Positions 45,058 through 54,029 of a DNA stretch of 64,000 nt are shown one piece after another. The stretch comes from Xiheimicrobium sp052034585. Its GTDB lineage: Bacteria > Myxococcota > Myxococcia > Myxococcales > Myxococcaceae. The notes beneath the pieces were generated by a model. It was not told the DNA's origin and ran no database searches. It was given only the letters and a program-made list of their open reading frames with translations. Position 1 is the first letter of the stretch, and each line of letters opens with the position of its first letter. Made by a program: the position numbers and the translations under genes. The DNA lies in assembly GCA_052034585.1 (NCBI GenBank), contig JBPOIJ010000069.1, forward strand, positions 1 to 64,000, read 5' to 3'.

Positions 45058-46062
45058 TCAGGCGGGGCGCGGTCGACGCCGCACGAGGAACGCGACCACC
45101 ACGAGGGTGATCACGAGCAGACAGAACAGCCCCTCGATGGGAATCGGCACTTCCTCGAGGCGGGCTGGCGGGAGGATCTCGGCGGTCTCCTTCGAGACGG
45201 CGAAGCGCACGTCACCAGCGGGGCGTTTGGTGCGGCGATCGCGGAACAGGCTGACCCACGGTTTGCTCGAGTTGATCAACGCGCCGATCTCGGCAGGTGC
45301 GGAGAGCTTGGTCGTCGCGGTCATGACGGTGGGCGGTTCGCTCGAGGGGCCCTCGTCGATCCACTCCCGGCGCTCGGGAGCGATGAGCCAGACATCGAGG
45401 CTGCTGTCCCGCCCCAACGAATCGGCCGGCTCGAGGTAGGGGTAGAGCGGCACGTCGGTGCTGAAGCTGATCCGCGCGGCCTTGGAGGTCACCGAGGCAC
45501 CCGCGGCCGAGTAGCGGAACGCGGAGAAGACGAAGCCCTTCTTCACGTAGTGCTCGAGCCACGCGGTGAGCGCTGGACGCTTCGCGAAGCCGTGGGAGGA
45601 GAGCCATTCCTCGAGGGCGGTCACCTCGTCGGCTTTGACGACGACGACGTCCATCCCTGCGACCGAGGCTCGACCCAGCTCGACCACCGACGGGAGCGCG
45701 CCCTCGTCGACGCCCTTCGACAGCGTCAGCATGAAGGCCGACGAGAGGGTGACGTGTTTTCGGGTGGGCCGCGCCGCCTCGTAGCTCTCGGCGAGCGCTT
45801 CGAAGACCGATTGATCGATCTCCCCGAAGGTCGGCGGGGCGGGAGTGGGGACGATGAAGCCGAAGTCCGAGCTGCCCCTCGTGTGGAAGGTCGCCGAGCG
45901 AATGAAGTGCTGCGTCTTGGTGGCGGGGTCGTAGACGATGATGGCGCGCTCGCCGCTGATGCCGGTGCCGAGCGCGGAGTCGTGATCGACCGTCGCGCAG
46001 GCTTCGCTCGTGGAGGGCTCGAGACTGCCGAGGAGGAGCACTGCGAGGAGGAGCCGGCTCAC
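45058..46062 (-). CDS. DUF2330-family exported protein with C-terminal anchor
   Basis: 334 residues from a GTG. Signal peptide VSRLLLAVLLLGSLEPSTSEAC is followed by TVDHDSALGTGISGERAIIVYD, a typical DUF2330 opening (in part: GERAIIVYD), then FGFIVPTPAPPTFGEID. A C-terminal helix (EGLFCLLVITLVVVAFLV) and an Arg/Pro tail anchor it, like sorting tails in this lineage but without the MYXO-CTERM Cys. The domain is exported; its role is unknown. Confidence 0.8.
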   Translation of the reverse strand: MSRLLLAVLLLGSLEPSTSEACATVDHDSALGTGISGERAIIVYDPATKTQHFIRSATFHTRGSSDFGFIVPTPAPPTFGEIDQSVFEALAESYEAARPTRKHVTLSSAFMLTLSKGVDEGALPSVVELGRASVAGMDVVVVKADEVTALEEWLSSHGFAKRPALTAWLEHYVKKGFVFSAFRYSAAGASVTSKAARISFSTDVPLYPYLEPADSLGRDSSLDVWLIAPERREWIDEGPSSEPPTVMTATTKLSAPAEIGALINSSKPWVSLFRDRRTKRPAGDVRFAVSKETAEILPPARLEEVPIPIEGLFCLLVITLVVVAFLVRRRPRPA

Positions 46063-46190
46063 GGGCGCGCACCATACCCCTCGAGCACTTCGGCTGCGCC
46101 TTCAGCGCTGATCCATCGAACGGCGAGCACTGTAAAAACCACTCACACCTACGTCGAAATTCGGGAACGGCTCGGGCACGATACCTCTCC

Positions 46191-46946
46191 ATGCAAGTCG
46201 GCTCCGTTGGCTCTGGTTCGACGTACCGCATCAACTCCGGCGACACCCTCTGGGCCATCGCCTCTCGCCTGAAGTCGCAAGGCGTCTCGGGCTCGATTCC
46301 CCAAATCATCAATCAAATCGCCCAGATGAATGGGATCAAGAACCCCAACCTCATCATCACGGGCCACACCCTCAAGCTGCCAGGTGCGGGTGGCGCAGGT
46401 GGCGCGTCGGGCGGAGGCACGGTGCCTCCCACCGCCGGTGGTTCCGATGGCTACAACCCGCCGCCGCCGAGCGGCCCGTCGATCGACCCCGTGTCGGTGC
46501 CTCCGGGCTCGACTCGCGCCGATCAGATTCGCGCCCAGGCCGCCGAGTGGGCCATTCGCCAGGCCAACGATCCGAGCATCGGCTACAGCCAGACGAAGGG
46601 CCGCTTCGGGAACGTGACCGACGCCAACGGCCACCGCTACTTCGACTGCTCCGGGCTCGTCTTCACCGCCTACAAGAACATGGGCATCAACCTCGGCGGC
46701 AACTGGACCGGTGCGATGCGGAGCACCTGGCCTCAGTGGGCTGATCAGGTTCCCAAGAACCTCTCGCAGATGAAGCCGGGCGACCTGCTCCTGATGGACG
46801 GCCACGTCGTCATGTACACCGGCAACGGCCAGTGCGTGGGCGCGCAGACGAGCCATGGCGCCTGGGCTGATCAGGTTCGCGCCGGCATCGACGCGCAGCA
46901 CTACCTCAACCGGTCGGACTGCATCGTGCTCCGTCCTCGCGTCTGA
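46191..46946 (+). CDS. LysM + NlpC/P60 peptidoglycan hydrolase, no signal peptide
   Basis: 251 residues. A LysM domain (about 10-63: YRINSGDTLWAIASRL, NPNLIITGHTLKLP) is joined by a Gly/Pro linker to an NlpC/P60-type domain from about 110, with Cys153 in FDCSGLVFTAY and His205 in DGHVVMYTGNG. These enzymes cut D-Glu-diaminopimelate or related bonds in peptidoglycan. No signal peptide is visible, which suggests non-classical export, or an effector moved by a secretion machine. A strong terminator follows. Confidence 0.88.
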   Translation: MQVGSVGSGSTYRINSGDTLWAIASRLKSQGVSGSIPQIINQIAQMNGIKNPNLIITGHTLKLPGAGGAGGASGGGTVPPTAGGSDGYNPPPPSGPSIDPVSVPPGSTRADQIRAQAAEWAIRQANDPSIGYSQTKGRFGNVTDANGHRYFDCSGLVFTAYKNMGINLGGNWTGAMRSTWPQWADQVPKNLSQMKPGDLLLMDGHVVMYTGNGQCVGAQTSHGAWADQVRAGIDAQHYLNRSDCIVLRPRV

Positions 46947-46970
46947 TTCGAACTTCCCCTGCAGACGAAC

Positions 46971-47001
46971 CGGCCGATCGAGCGCGTTCCTCGATCGGCC
47001 G
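46971..47001 (+). terminator. Intrinsic terminator
   Basis: Perfect 12-base arms CGGCCGATCGAG and CTCGATCGGCCG around a seven-base loop, followed by GAGTTCCTTTCT. It begins 25 bases after the NlpC/P60 stop. Confidence 0.85.
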
Positions 47002-47021
47002 AGTTCCTTTCTGCCGACGTC

Positions 47022-48782
47022 TCAGAGTCCGTTGAGCGAGGCCTTCCCCGCTTCGAGCAGATCAGCCGCCGAGCCGAAGTAGAGCGGGCTCAGGTACCAG
47101 GCGACCGTCGGGCTGGTCCACGTCGAGTACTTGTAGAGCCCGATGCGCGGGTAGCTCGCGCCGGCTCCGGTGCGGCTCGTGTTGTAGGTGTTGAAGCCGG
47201 TGTGGGTGACGAGCTTCTCGTACGCGGCGCCCGGCTTCGCGCGCCAGATCTCGAGCAGCGGGTTGTGCGAGCTCTGATACCCCGGCCGGTAGTGAACGAC
47301 GTAGCGGTACCACACGCCCGGCGTCGGCAACGCTTCCTGATGCACCCACGGGTTGCCCTCGGTGTTCATCCAGCCCTGCGAGTCGACGGTGCCGGAGGTG
47401 TTGTACGCCACGCGCCACGCGATGAGGCCGGTCTGCCCGCTGGCGAAGAGCGCGATGTCGGGTTGCGTGTTGCCGGACTGCGGCGTGTGCGTCTGGAAGA
47501 TGAGGTGTTCGTCGTAGCTGGTGGTCGAGCCGAACGTCTCGTCGGGCTTGCGCTGCACCGCGAACGACATCCAGAAGTCCTTTCCGGGCGTGAGGGCCTG
47601 ATCAGGCCGGCTGTGCCACACCTGCTCGCTGCGCACGCCGCCCCAGATGAGGGACCCGCCCTGGGTGACGCGGTGCAGGTTCACCGTGCGGCCCGAGCCG
47701 TTCGGATCAGTCACCGGCGCCATCGCCTGCACGCCGTTGACGACGATGGGCGTCACGCCGTCCCACGTCGCGTTCGAGCCGGAGACGGCGGTCGCGACGG
47801 GCAACGGGCAGAGGGGAAGCGCGGTGGACGGAGGCGTCGTCACCGTCGAGCCCGTGATGGTCCAGCTCACCCGGAGCGTCGCTTGGGCGGGGTCGACCGT
47901 CGCTCCGGCCGGCACGAGGTAGAAGTCGACGGTGTGCGGACCAGCGGCGAGCGGGTTCACCGCGCCGAGCTGGAACGGATTCGGACAGGCGATGGGCGCG
48001 TAGGCATCGAGGCGGCAATGGACCGTCTCTCCTCCGGCGGGGTTCACCACCTGGTAGCCAATCGACGCCGAGGTCTGGGTGGTGCTCGCGGTGGGAACGC
48101 CGGTGAGCTGAATCGACGGCGGAGGCGGCGCGGCGACGACCGTCCACTGCGCGCTCGCGAGCGGCTGGGTGAGGTCGAGCCCGGTCGTTCCGTCGTCCAC
48201 CCAGAAGTCGACCCGGTGCGCGCCTCGAGCGAGCGGCGTGCTGGCTCCGACCGCGAAGGGATTCGGGCAGGCGACCGGTGCGTACGCATCGAGCCGGCAG
48301 CGAACCGAGCTCGCCTGCGCGCCCGTGACCGTCCAGCTGATGCTCGCGTTGGTGGCCGTGGTGGACGCAGCCGGCGCGCCAGTGAGCGCAATCCGCGGAG
48401 CCTGCATCGCCGCGACCCGAACCAGCAGGTCCGCGCGCGAGGTGGTGCCTTGAGGGAGGAACGTCGCCGTCACTCGAATCGTCGTCGAGCCGACCGCGAG
48501 CGCCTGGATGAAGCCAGAGCCGGAGACCGTCGCCACCGCCGGGGTGAGCGACTCGTAGGCCATCGTCGCCAACGTCACGCCTTGCCCGCCGTTCACGCCG
48601 ACCGCGAGCTGGAGCGTCTCTTGCGGCCGCATCGTCACCTCGGTCGCTCCGAGCACCAACGCGGCCGGTGATTGGTCGACCGAGGACTGGGAGGGCTCGA
48701 GGTCACCCACGGTGCCTTCACACCCGGCGAGGGCCACGAGGAGCACGCTGCTGAGACAGAGGATGGGTCGGAGGAGGGTCAT
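47022..48782 (-). CDS. Polysaccharide-lyase-like lipoprotein with Ig-like and repeat modules
   Basis: 586 residues from the ATG at 48782, giving lipobox LVALAGC. An Ig-like (Big) domain (about 45-115: EVTMRPQETLQLAV) is followed by two modules of about 100 residues with matching cores RCRLDAYAPVACPNPF and HCRLDAYAPIACPNPF. The last 240 residues resemble the heparin-lyase-I/alginate-lyase jelly-roll family: DFWMSFAVQRKPDETF, HLIFQTHTPQSG, WYRYVVHYRPGYQ, YPRIGLYKYS. It is probably a surface enzyme acting on uronic-acid polysaccharide. It converges on the NlpC/P60 gene. Confidence 0.78.
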   Translation of the reverse strand: MTLLRPILCLSSVLLVALAGCEGTVGDLEPSQSSVDQSPAALVLGATEVTMRPQETLQLAVGVNGGQGVTLATMAYESLTPAVATVSGSGFIQALAVGSTTIRVTATFLPQGTTSRADLLVRVAAMQAPRIALTGAPAASTTATNASISWTVTGAQASSVRCRLDAYAPVACPNPFAVGASTPLARGAHRVDFWVDDGTTGLDLTQPLASAQWTVVAAPPPPSIQLTGVPTASTTQTSASIGYQVVNPAGGETVHCRLDAYAPIACPNPFQLGAVNPLAAGPHTVDFYLVPAGATVDPAQATLRVSWTITGSTVTTPPSTALPLCPLPVATAVSGSNATWDGVTPIVVNGVQAMAPVTDPNGSGRTVNLHRVTQGGSLIWGGVRSEQVWHSRPDQALTPGKDFWMSFAVQRKPDETFGSTTSYDEHLIFQTHTPQSGNTQPDIALFASGQTGLIAWRVAYNTSGTVDSQGWMNTEGNPWVHQEALPTPGVWYRYVVHYRPGYQSSHNPLLEIWRAKPGAAYEKLVTHTGFNTYNTSRTGAGASYPRIGLYKYSTWTSPTVAWYLSPLYFGSAADLLEAGKASLNGL

Positions 48783-48860
48783 GCCCCTCACCCAGAGCAA
48801 CCTTCGGCCCAACCAGCGAAGTCAGCGAACGTCGGAGGGGCTTGTCAGCCGCGAACCGAC

Positions 48861-48882
48861 GGTGTCAGGGCGAGCTGACACC
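48861..48882 (-). terminator. Terminator hairpin
   Basis: Perfect seven-base arms GGTGTCA and TGACACC with an eight-base loop, 24 bases after the Stigma lipoprotein stop. It lacks a clear T-run. Confidence 0.5.
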
Positions 48883-48905
48883 ACCGCGGGACGACGTCTG
48901 CGGTC

Positions 48906-50483
48906 CTACGGCACCAACACGTCGGCGACGTTCGCGATGCCCGAGGTCGCGCTCGGTGGACACACCGGCACGCCGTCATTGCGAGCGGGGCCGCGGCGCT
49001 CCACGAGGCCACCATCGGCGAAGTCGAGCACGGTGAGCCGGCCAGCGTTCTGATCACCCAGGAAGATGGTGTCGCCCTTCACCGCGAAGCGCCCGGGGAG
49101 GAAGAGGGGACAGGCGCCGGCATCTCCGCAGGTCGGCGCGGCTGGCTTCCAGGTCGCCACCTTCCGGTCCGAGTCGTCGAGCACCACCACGCCCGCCTTG
49201 TCGACGCTCGCGAGCGAGAAGTTCGGCCCCGAGTAGTCCGCCTTGCCGCCGCACGACACCACCAGCTTCGTGCCCATCACGCCCACCCACTGCGGGTTGA
49301 GGCAATCGTTCGCGCCCAGGTCGATGACGCTCACCGCCTTGCTCGACGGGTCCACCTTCGCGAGCAGGCCCGGTCCTTCAGGCGCGTAGGTGTCGGCGTT
49401 CAAGTTGTTGAGCGCGACGTAGAGCTGGCCGCGGGCCACCGTCAGCGCCCAGGGCCGTGCGACCGGCGAGCCGCCATCGAAGGCCTTCAAGTCGAGGGTC
49501 TTCAGCGAGACCTCTCCCACCGCGCGCGGGGTGAGCGGGTTGTCGACGTTCACCTCGAGCAGCCGCTGGCCCGCGTCGGCTCCACTCGCCCCGAACCCTC
49601 CGTACAGCGGCAGCCAGAGCGACGAGCCGACCTTCACGAGCGCCTGGGGAAACGTGTTGGCGCCGATGACGAACTCCTGCGCGGTGGAGAGCGCGAGGCC
49701 GGCGTCTCCATCGGAGCCGTTTCGCCGCACGACCTGCAACGTCCCGCTCTCGGCGTTCACCACGTAGACCCAGGTGCCATCGACGAGCACCTGGTTCGGC
49801 ACCGCGCCGGTCGCCAGGCTGCGGCCCTGGAGGAAGCGGTAGCTCGAGCTCCCCTGCGGCAGGTCGGCCTGGTTCAGCTTGCGGTCGAGGCCGTCGGCGG
49901 CGAGCAGCACCCCGTTCGTCATCGCCAACGCGGCTGGCGCGGTGCCCATGTCGGCGAGCGGCGCCTGGGTGAGGTCGCTCGAGAAGCCGCGCACCTGGCC
50001 AGTGGAGAAGCAGGCGACGACGACCTCCGACGCGCAGCGCGAGTCGGCGCAGCGCTGGCCCGATTGGCAGGTGACGCCACAGGCGCCGCAGTTCATCAAG
50101 TCGCTGCGGGTGTCGACGCACGCGCTGCCGCACTGGGTGCTGACGCCCAAGGTGCAGGCCGCCTTGCAGCTGCCTTGTTCGCAGACCTCATTCGCCGCGC
50201 ACACCTTCCCGCAGCCGCCGCAGGCCGTCGGGTTCGTCACCGTCGACACACAGCGCCCGTTGCACAGCACGGTGGACGACGCGCAGGCGCAGGCCCCTTC
50301 GAGGCAGACTTCTCCTTCCGCGCACGCCTGGCCACAGCCGCCGCAGTTCCGCCGGTCGACCTGGTAGTCCGCGCAGCCCGTGCCACAGCGGTTGGTGCCG
50401 GTTCGGCAGACGATGCCGGTGTCGGGGCAGCCGGTGAGAAGAAGCAGCAGGACGGCGAGGGCGAGCGACGTGACGAGTTTCAC
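48906..50483 (-). CDS. Stigma-type cysteine-rich lipoprotein with propeller
   Basis: 525 residues with a GTG start overlapping the TonB receptor stop (GTGA). Signal LALAVLLLLLTGC is a clear lipobox. Residues about 25-150 hold three to four cysteine modules (NCGGCGQACAEGEVC, TACGGCGKVCAANEVC, NCGACGVTCQSGQRC), the Stigma1-like repeats found in myxobacteria. The remaining 350 residues are strand-rich with repeated short units (QVLVDGTWVYVVNAESG, GRFAVKGDTIFLGDQNAG) and look like a beta-propeller. Coupled to the receptor, it may assist substrate capture at the surface, probably of cobalamin. Confidence 0.82.
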   Translation of the reverse strand: MKLVTSLALAVLLLLLTGCPDTGIVCRTGTNRCGTGCADYQVDRRNCGGCGQACAEGEVCLEGACACASSTVLCNGRCVSTVTNPTACGGCGKVCAANEVCEQGSCKAACTLGVSTQCGSACVDTRSDLMNCGACGVTCQSGQRCADSRCASEVVVACFSTGQVRGFSSDLTQAPLADMGTAPAALAMTNGVLLAADGLDRKLNQADLPQGSSSYRFLQGRSLATGAVPNQVLVDGTWVYVVNAESGTLQVVRRNGSDGDAGLALSTAQEFVIGANTFPQALVKVGSSLWLPLYGGFGASGADAGQRLLEVNVDNPLTPRAVGEVSLKTLDLKAFDGGSPVARPWALTVARGQLYVALNNLNADTYAPEGPGLLAKVDPSSKAVSVIDLGANDCLNPQWVGVMGTKLVVSCGGKADYSGPNFSLASVDKAGVVVLDDSDRKVATWKPAAPTCGDAGACPLFLPGRFAVKGDTIFLGDQNAGRLTVLDFADGGLVERRGPARNDGVPVCPPSATSGIANVADVLVP

Positions 50484-52423
50484 GGGGCCTCCATGGAGGA
50501 ATTGCGTGCCAACGTCGAGGGCTTTGGTTTGTCCCAGGCGAAGGCGAGCGAGAGGAACGCGGCGCGCGGCGGCAGCGGATAGCCGTCACGGTCCTGGCTT
50601 TGAACGTCGAGGAGGTTCTTCACCTCGAACGACACGGTGAACGCCGGCTTCGAGAACGGCGTCGACGACAGGCCCACGTTGACGAAGGCCCGCGCGGGCA
50701 GGGAGAGCGACTCGGTGCGGTTGGTGAACTGCTCCGATTGGGCGAGCACTTCGGCGTGCCCGTTGAGCCACTCGACACCCGCCGAGAGCCGGCCCGTCAC
50801 TCGATGCCGCGGCCGATAGGGCAACGACTTCAGGTAGTAACGCGGGTCGTCCTTCAGGTTCTGGGTGGCGGTGAAGGTGTAGCTCGCCTGCAGCTCGAGC
50901 CACGACGTCGGCTTGAGCGCGCCTTCCACCTCGAGGCCGGTCGCGAGCGCCGCCGCGAAGTTGTACGGCTTGGCCAACATCGGCGGGTAGTACTCGTAGG
51001 CGATGAGGTTCTCGTAGAGGCCCCAGAAGCCCGTCACCTGCGCGGAACCGCGGTCGTGCCGAAACGCGGCGCTCACGTCGGCGACGAGTCCACGCTCCGG
51101 CTTCAAGTCGGCGTTGGGCAGCAGGGTGCCCTGGAGGACGTAGAGCTCCTGGAAGCTGGGCGGCCGCGCCGCTTGTCCGCCGCTCGCGCGCAGCTCGAAG
51201 CCGGCCGGGAGGAAGACGGTCGTCGACACCTTGGGAGAGAGGACGACAAAGGGCCCCGCGCCGTCGACCCTCACGGTGCCGTCCACCATCCACGCGCCGC
51301 CGAAGAGGGAGAGCTCGTCGCCCACCATCACGCTCCCGCGCGCCCAGCGAGGGTTGCGGCCCGAGGGCTCGGAGAGGAAGTCGCCGCCCGCCGAGAGCAG
51401 CCCGGTGAAGCGATGCCGGCCGAACGCGCGCACCGAGTAGACCGCCTCGAGGCCCATTGACGACTCGAGCTGGGAGAAGCGCCGCGTCGCGAACGGAGAG
51501 CTGCGCAGGGTGGTGGAGTCGAGGCGGCCGTAGCCGAGGAGCTGGAGCTCGCCGCCGTGCTCGAAGGCGGTGGTCGTGCGGGCCGAGAGTGTTCCGCGGC
51601 CCGTGTCCTGCGAGGCGTCGGGGCTGGGGTTCTGCACCGGCCCGGCGAGCCCCCGCGTCTCGGCGAGGCCTTCACCCATCACGTCGAGGCGGGTCGAGCC
51701 CAGCTCCCGGCGGAACCGGAGCAGCCCACCACCTTGGAGCGCCGCATTGTTCTGACGCGTCGCGAGCGGCCACTCGTTGCCCTCGAGCGCGGGCTTGTCG
51801 TCCCACCGGTAGGCGAAGGTGCCGTCGCTCCGCAGGCCGTGCACGAGCGCCAACGCGTCACCGCCCAACAACTCGGTGGAACCGCCCGCCGTGCCCGACG
51901 TCGTCCAGAAGCTGCCTTGCGAGACGGTGGCGAAGACGCGCGTGCCGTCGGGGCTCTTGGACACGAGGTTCACCACGCCGCCCATCGCGCCCGGCCCGTA
52001 GCGGCTGCCCGAGCCGCGCAGCACCTCGACGCGGTCGAACATCGCCACCGGCAGCCGGGAGAGGTCGACCGCGTTGCCTGGGCCGTTGAGCGGCACGCCA
52101 TCGAGCAGCACCAGCACCGCGTTCGGCGAGGTGCCTCGGAGCGAGACCGTCTTGCGTTGGCCCGCTCCACCTTGGTCTTGCACCACGGCGCTGGGCACGG
52201 TGGCGATGACGTCAGCCGCGTCGCGCGGCGCGGCGGTCGGCTTCTTGGTGTCGACGACGGTGATGGCGGCGGACGGATCGCGCGCCTGCGGTGAGGAGGC
52301 CGTCGGTTGGTCGAGCGGCGGGAGCGGAACGATGACGGGGGGGAGGTCGACGAGGCCGGCGTCGACGGGCTGCGCCGCGGCGAGCGCGCTCGAGACACCC
52401 AGGAGGAGACCGACCAGCCTCAT
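50480..52423 (-). CDS. TonB-dependent receptor, probably cobalamin (BtuB-like)
   Basis: 647 residues from the ATG at 52423. After the signal peptide, a TonB-box-like ITVVDT leads into the plug domain (VSLRGTSPNAVLVLLDGVPLN in part: VLVLLDGVPLN, DRVEVLRGSGSRYGPGAMGGVVNLV). The barrel ends with SFEVKNLLDVQSQDRDGYPLPPR, typical of BtuB-like receptors. A cobalamin riboswitch lies just upstream, which supports cobalamin or a cobinamide-type substrate. The last residues KPKPSTLARNSSMEAP extend past the usual aromatic end. The Stigma lipoprotein is co-translated. Confidence 0.92.
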   Translation of the reverse strand: MRLVGLLLGVSSALAAAQPVDAGLVDLPPVIVPLPPLDQPTASSPQARDPSAAITVVDTKKPTAAPRDAADVIATVPSAVVQDQGGAGQRKTVSLRGTSPNAVLVLLDGVPLNGPGNAVDLSRLPVAMFDRVEVLRGSGSRYGPGAMGGVVNLVSKSPDGTRVFATVSQGSFWTTSGTAGGSTELLGGDALALVHGLRSDGTFAYRWDDKPALEGNEWPLATRQNNAALQGGGLLRFRRELGSTRLDVMGEGLAETRGLAGPVQNPSPDASQDTGRGTLSARTTTAFEHGGELQLLGYGRLDSTTLRSSPFATRRFSQLESSMGLEAVYSVRAFGRHRFTGLLSAGGDFLSEPSGRNPRWARGSVMVGDELSLFGGAWMVDGTVRVDGAGPFVVLSPKVSTTVFLPAGFELRASGGQAARPPSFQELYVLQGTLLPNADLKPERGLVADVSAAFRHDRGSAQVTGFWGLYENLIAYEYYPPMLAKPYNFAAALATGLEVEGALKPTSWLELQASYTFTATQNLKDDPRYYLKSLPYRPRHRVTGRLSAGVEWLNGHAEVLAQSEQFTNRTESLSLPARAFVNVGLSSTPFSKPAFTVSFEVKNLLDVQSQDRDGYPLPPRAAFLSLAFAWDKPKPSTLARNSSMEAP

Positions 52424-52767
52424 GCCCGCCCTCTGCTCTCTTCCGCGAAGAGAGAAGGCCAACGACGCCGTGAAGACGTCGTTCCGTCAGGCAGGTCTCC
52501 TGGCTCGCCGGGATTGTGTCGAACCGTCTCCCGTCTTCCCCCGCCTGCTTCGCGGAGTGACGTGGGGTGAACGACCCCCGACTTCGAGACGCCTCGTGCC
52601 CCATCATCGATGTGGGGCCTTCCCGGTCACAGTGGCGCGACCGCGCCGGATTCTCACCGGCTTCCCTTTGCGTTTCGGCTGACGGCTCCGGAGCGCTCGT
52701 GCCCGACTGGGCACCTGATGGTGAGCCGTGTGTCGCAGGCTCCGCGGAGGGCGTCAAGCGGCGCGAG
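52424..52767. other. Receptor leader region
   Basis: A 344-base gap that holds the cobalamin riboswitch and, between it and the upstream gene, about 60 bases in which I see nothing further. The receptor's ribosome site should lie within 52424-52440. Confidence 0.6.
52486..52705 (-). ncRNA. Cobalamin riboswitch
   Basis: On the minus strand the conserved parts appear in order: GCAAAGGGAAGCCGGTG, then AATCCGG, the B12-box-type GCGCCACTGTGACCGGGAA, and the closing GAGCCAGGAGACCTGCC (52490-52508). The element ends about 65 bases before the receptor start, so it would control its translation or transcription. Exact boundaries are approximate. Confidence 0.9.
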
Positions 52768-53319
52768 TCACAGGCTGAGCACGACGCCGAGCGTCTGATG
52801 GAAGAAGTGGAGCGGCCCGACGCCGAACCCGCCGACGAGAAAGGTCCACGCCGCGCGGAAAGTGAGTCCGAACCAGCGAGCGATTCGCCACTCCACGCAC
52901 CCTTCGGCGCTGATGCCGAGACCGACCCCCGAGCTGCTCGAGGTGGCGCTCGCTGCTGCGACGACGAGGCCGACGCCGGCGCCTGGTACGAGCTTCTGGT
53001 CGGCGAGCCAGACGAAGCGGTGGAGCACGCTCCCGGAGAACGCCAGGGTGGCTGGCTGGTTTCCTCGCGCGAAGCGGCCCGCGAGCTGAGCCGTCCAGCG
53101 CGGGGTGGCGTCGTAGGACAGCGCCACCTCCTGGGTGAAGTTGAGCGAGCTGCGGCCGCTCGAGGGATCGAGGCCCTCGGTCACCCCGAGACTCGCGGCG
53201 AGGCTCACCCCCGTTGGAACCGCGCCTCGTCGTTCGAGGGCGGCCTCGGCGGCTGCTGCGACCGGCAAGAACGAGAGGACGAAGGCCAGCAGGCGGCTCA
53301 GGGAGGACGAGCGCTTCAC
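52768..53319 (-). CDS. Outer-membrane beta-barrel-like protein
   Basis: 183 residues from a GTG at 53319, which begins a signal peptide (VKRSSSLSRLLAFVLSFLPVAAAAEA). The mature part alternates polar and hydrophobic residues (LNFTQEVALSYDA, RWTAQLAGRFARG, WLADQKLVPGAGVGLVV, WFGLTFRAAWTFLVG) and ends in LGVVLSL. It is probably an eight-strand barrel of unknown role. It precedes the riboswitch and receptor on the same strand but ends before them. Confidence 0.6.
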   Translation of the reverse strand: MKRSSSLSRLLAFVLSFLPVAAAAEAALERRGAVPTGVSLAASLGVTEGLDPSSGRSSLNFTQEVALSYDATPRWTAQLAGRFARGNQPATLAFSGSVLHRFVWLADQKLVPGAGVGLVVAAASATSSSSGVGLGISAEGCVEWRIARWFGLTFRAAWTFLVGGFGVGPLHFFHQTLGVVLSL

Positions 53320-53494
53320 GGTGCCGACGAACCCCTCGGCGCAGGCGAGGTCAAGGACTACCGCCAGAGATATGGAAGCTCGAGGCGCTGGAAGTGCTCC
53401 CGCTGCAAGCTGTCCCAGGTCGTCGGGCCACTGCGCCGTGCAGGCGTCGACGTCGAGCACGCCACGAGCGTGCACGACGAGCCGGCTTCCTCGC

Positions 53495-54010
53495 TCAGCG
53501 CTTCGTGCAGGTGAGCGACTCAAGCGCGGCGGTGGTCGACGCGTCGGTCGAGGGCTCGGGAGTGCTGGCCCAGGCGACGACGGCGCGCCCGTGGCGAACG
53601 GCGACGAACTGGAGCTCGCGCTGGCCCGTTCCCTCGAAGACGAGGAGCACGCCGCCCTTCGCGTCGGTGCGGGCGGTGCGCTTCATGTCTGGGAACGCGC
53701 GCATGCGAGTGGAGACGGAGTCGACCGCAGCGTCGAGGCTCAGGGCGCCGAGGTCGCGGACTCCGAAGAAGCGGCCGGTCGGCTTGCCGTCGACGAACTC
53801 GAGCGCTTCGAAGAGGTGATCGGGCATCGGCTTGCCCGCGACGAAGGTGGAGGGGACGGTGAGGGAGCAGTCGAGCAGGTGGTTGAAGACGGGGCTGCCC
53901 TTCTCGGGTGCATCGGAGCTCGGGGGCGTGTCCTTGCACGTGCAGCTCGAGCCCGGGAGGGCGGCCAGAGCGAACACGAGACTCCACCCGCGGAGATGGT
54001 CGGCGTTCAT
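53495..54010 (-). CDS. Lipoprotein-like hypothetical protein
   Basis: 171 residues. A signal-like start (MNADHLRGWSLVFALAALPGSSC) ends in GSSC, an acceptable lipobox. The mature domain (VFNHLLDCSLTVPSTFVAG, TDAKGGVLLVFEGTGQRELQF, VVAWASTPEPS) has mixed alpha/beta character with two further Cys (LDCSL, LTCTK). No family was recognised. It lies 19 bases after the phosphoesterase gene on the same strand. Confidence 0.6.
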   Translation of the reverse strand: MNADHLRGWSLVFALAALPGSSCTCKDTPPSSDAPEKGSPVFNHLLDCSLTVPSTFVAGKPMPDHLFEALEFVDGKPTGRFFGVRDLGALSLDAAVDSVSTRMRAFPDMKRTARTDAKGGVLLVFEGTGQRELQFVAVRHGRAVVAWASTPEPSTDASTTAALESLTCTKR

Positions 54011-54029
54011 GTGCGAACCGTTGCACGCA

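Noticed and set aside
46720..46880. Repeated TGATCAG words through the window as a possible motif
   Set aside because: Most occurrences are Asp-Gln codons (GAT CAG); the alternative GAC CAG is also used, so no consistent signal.
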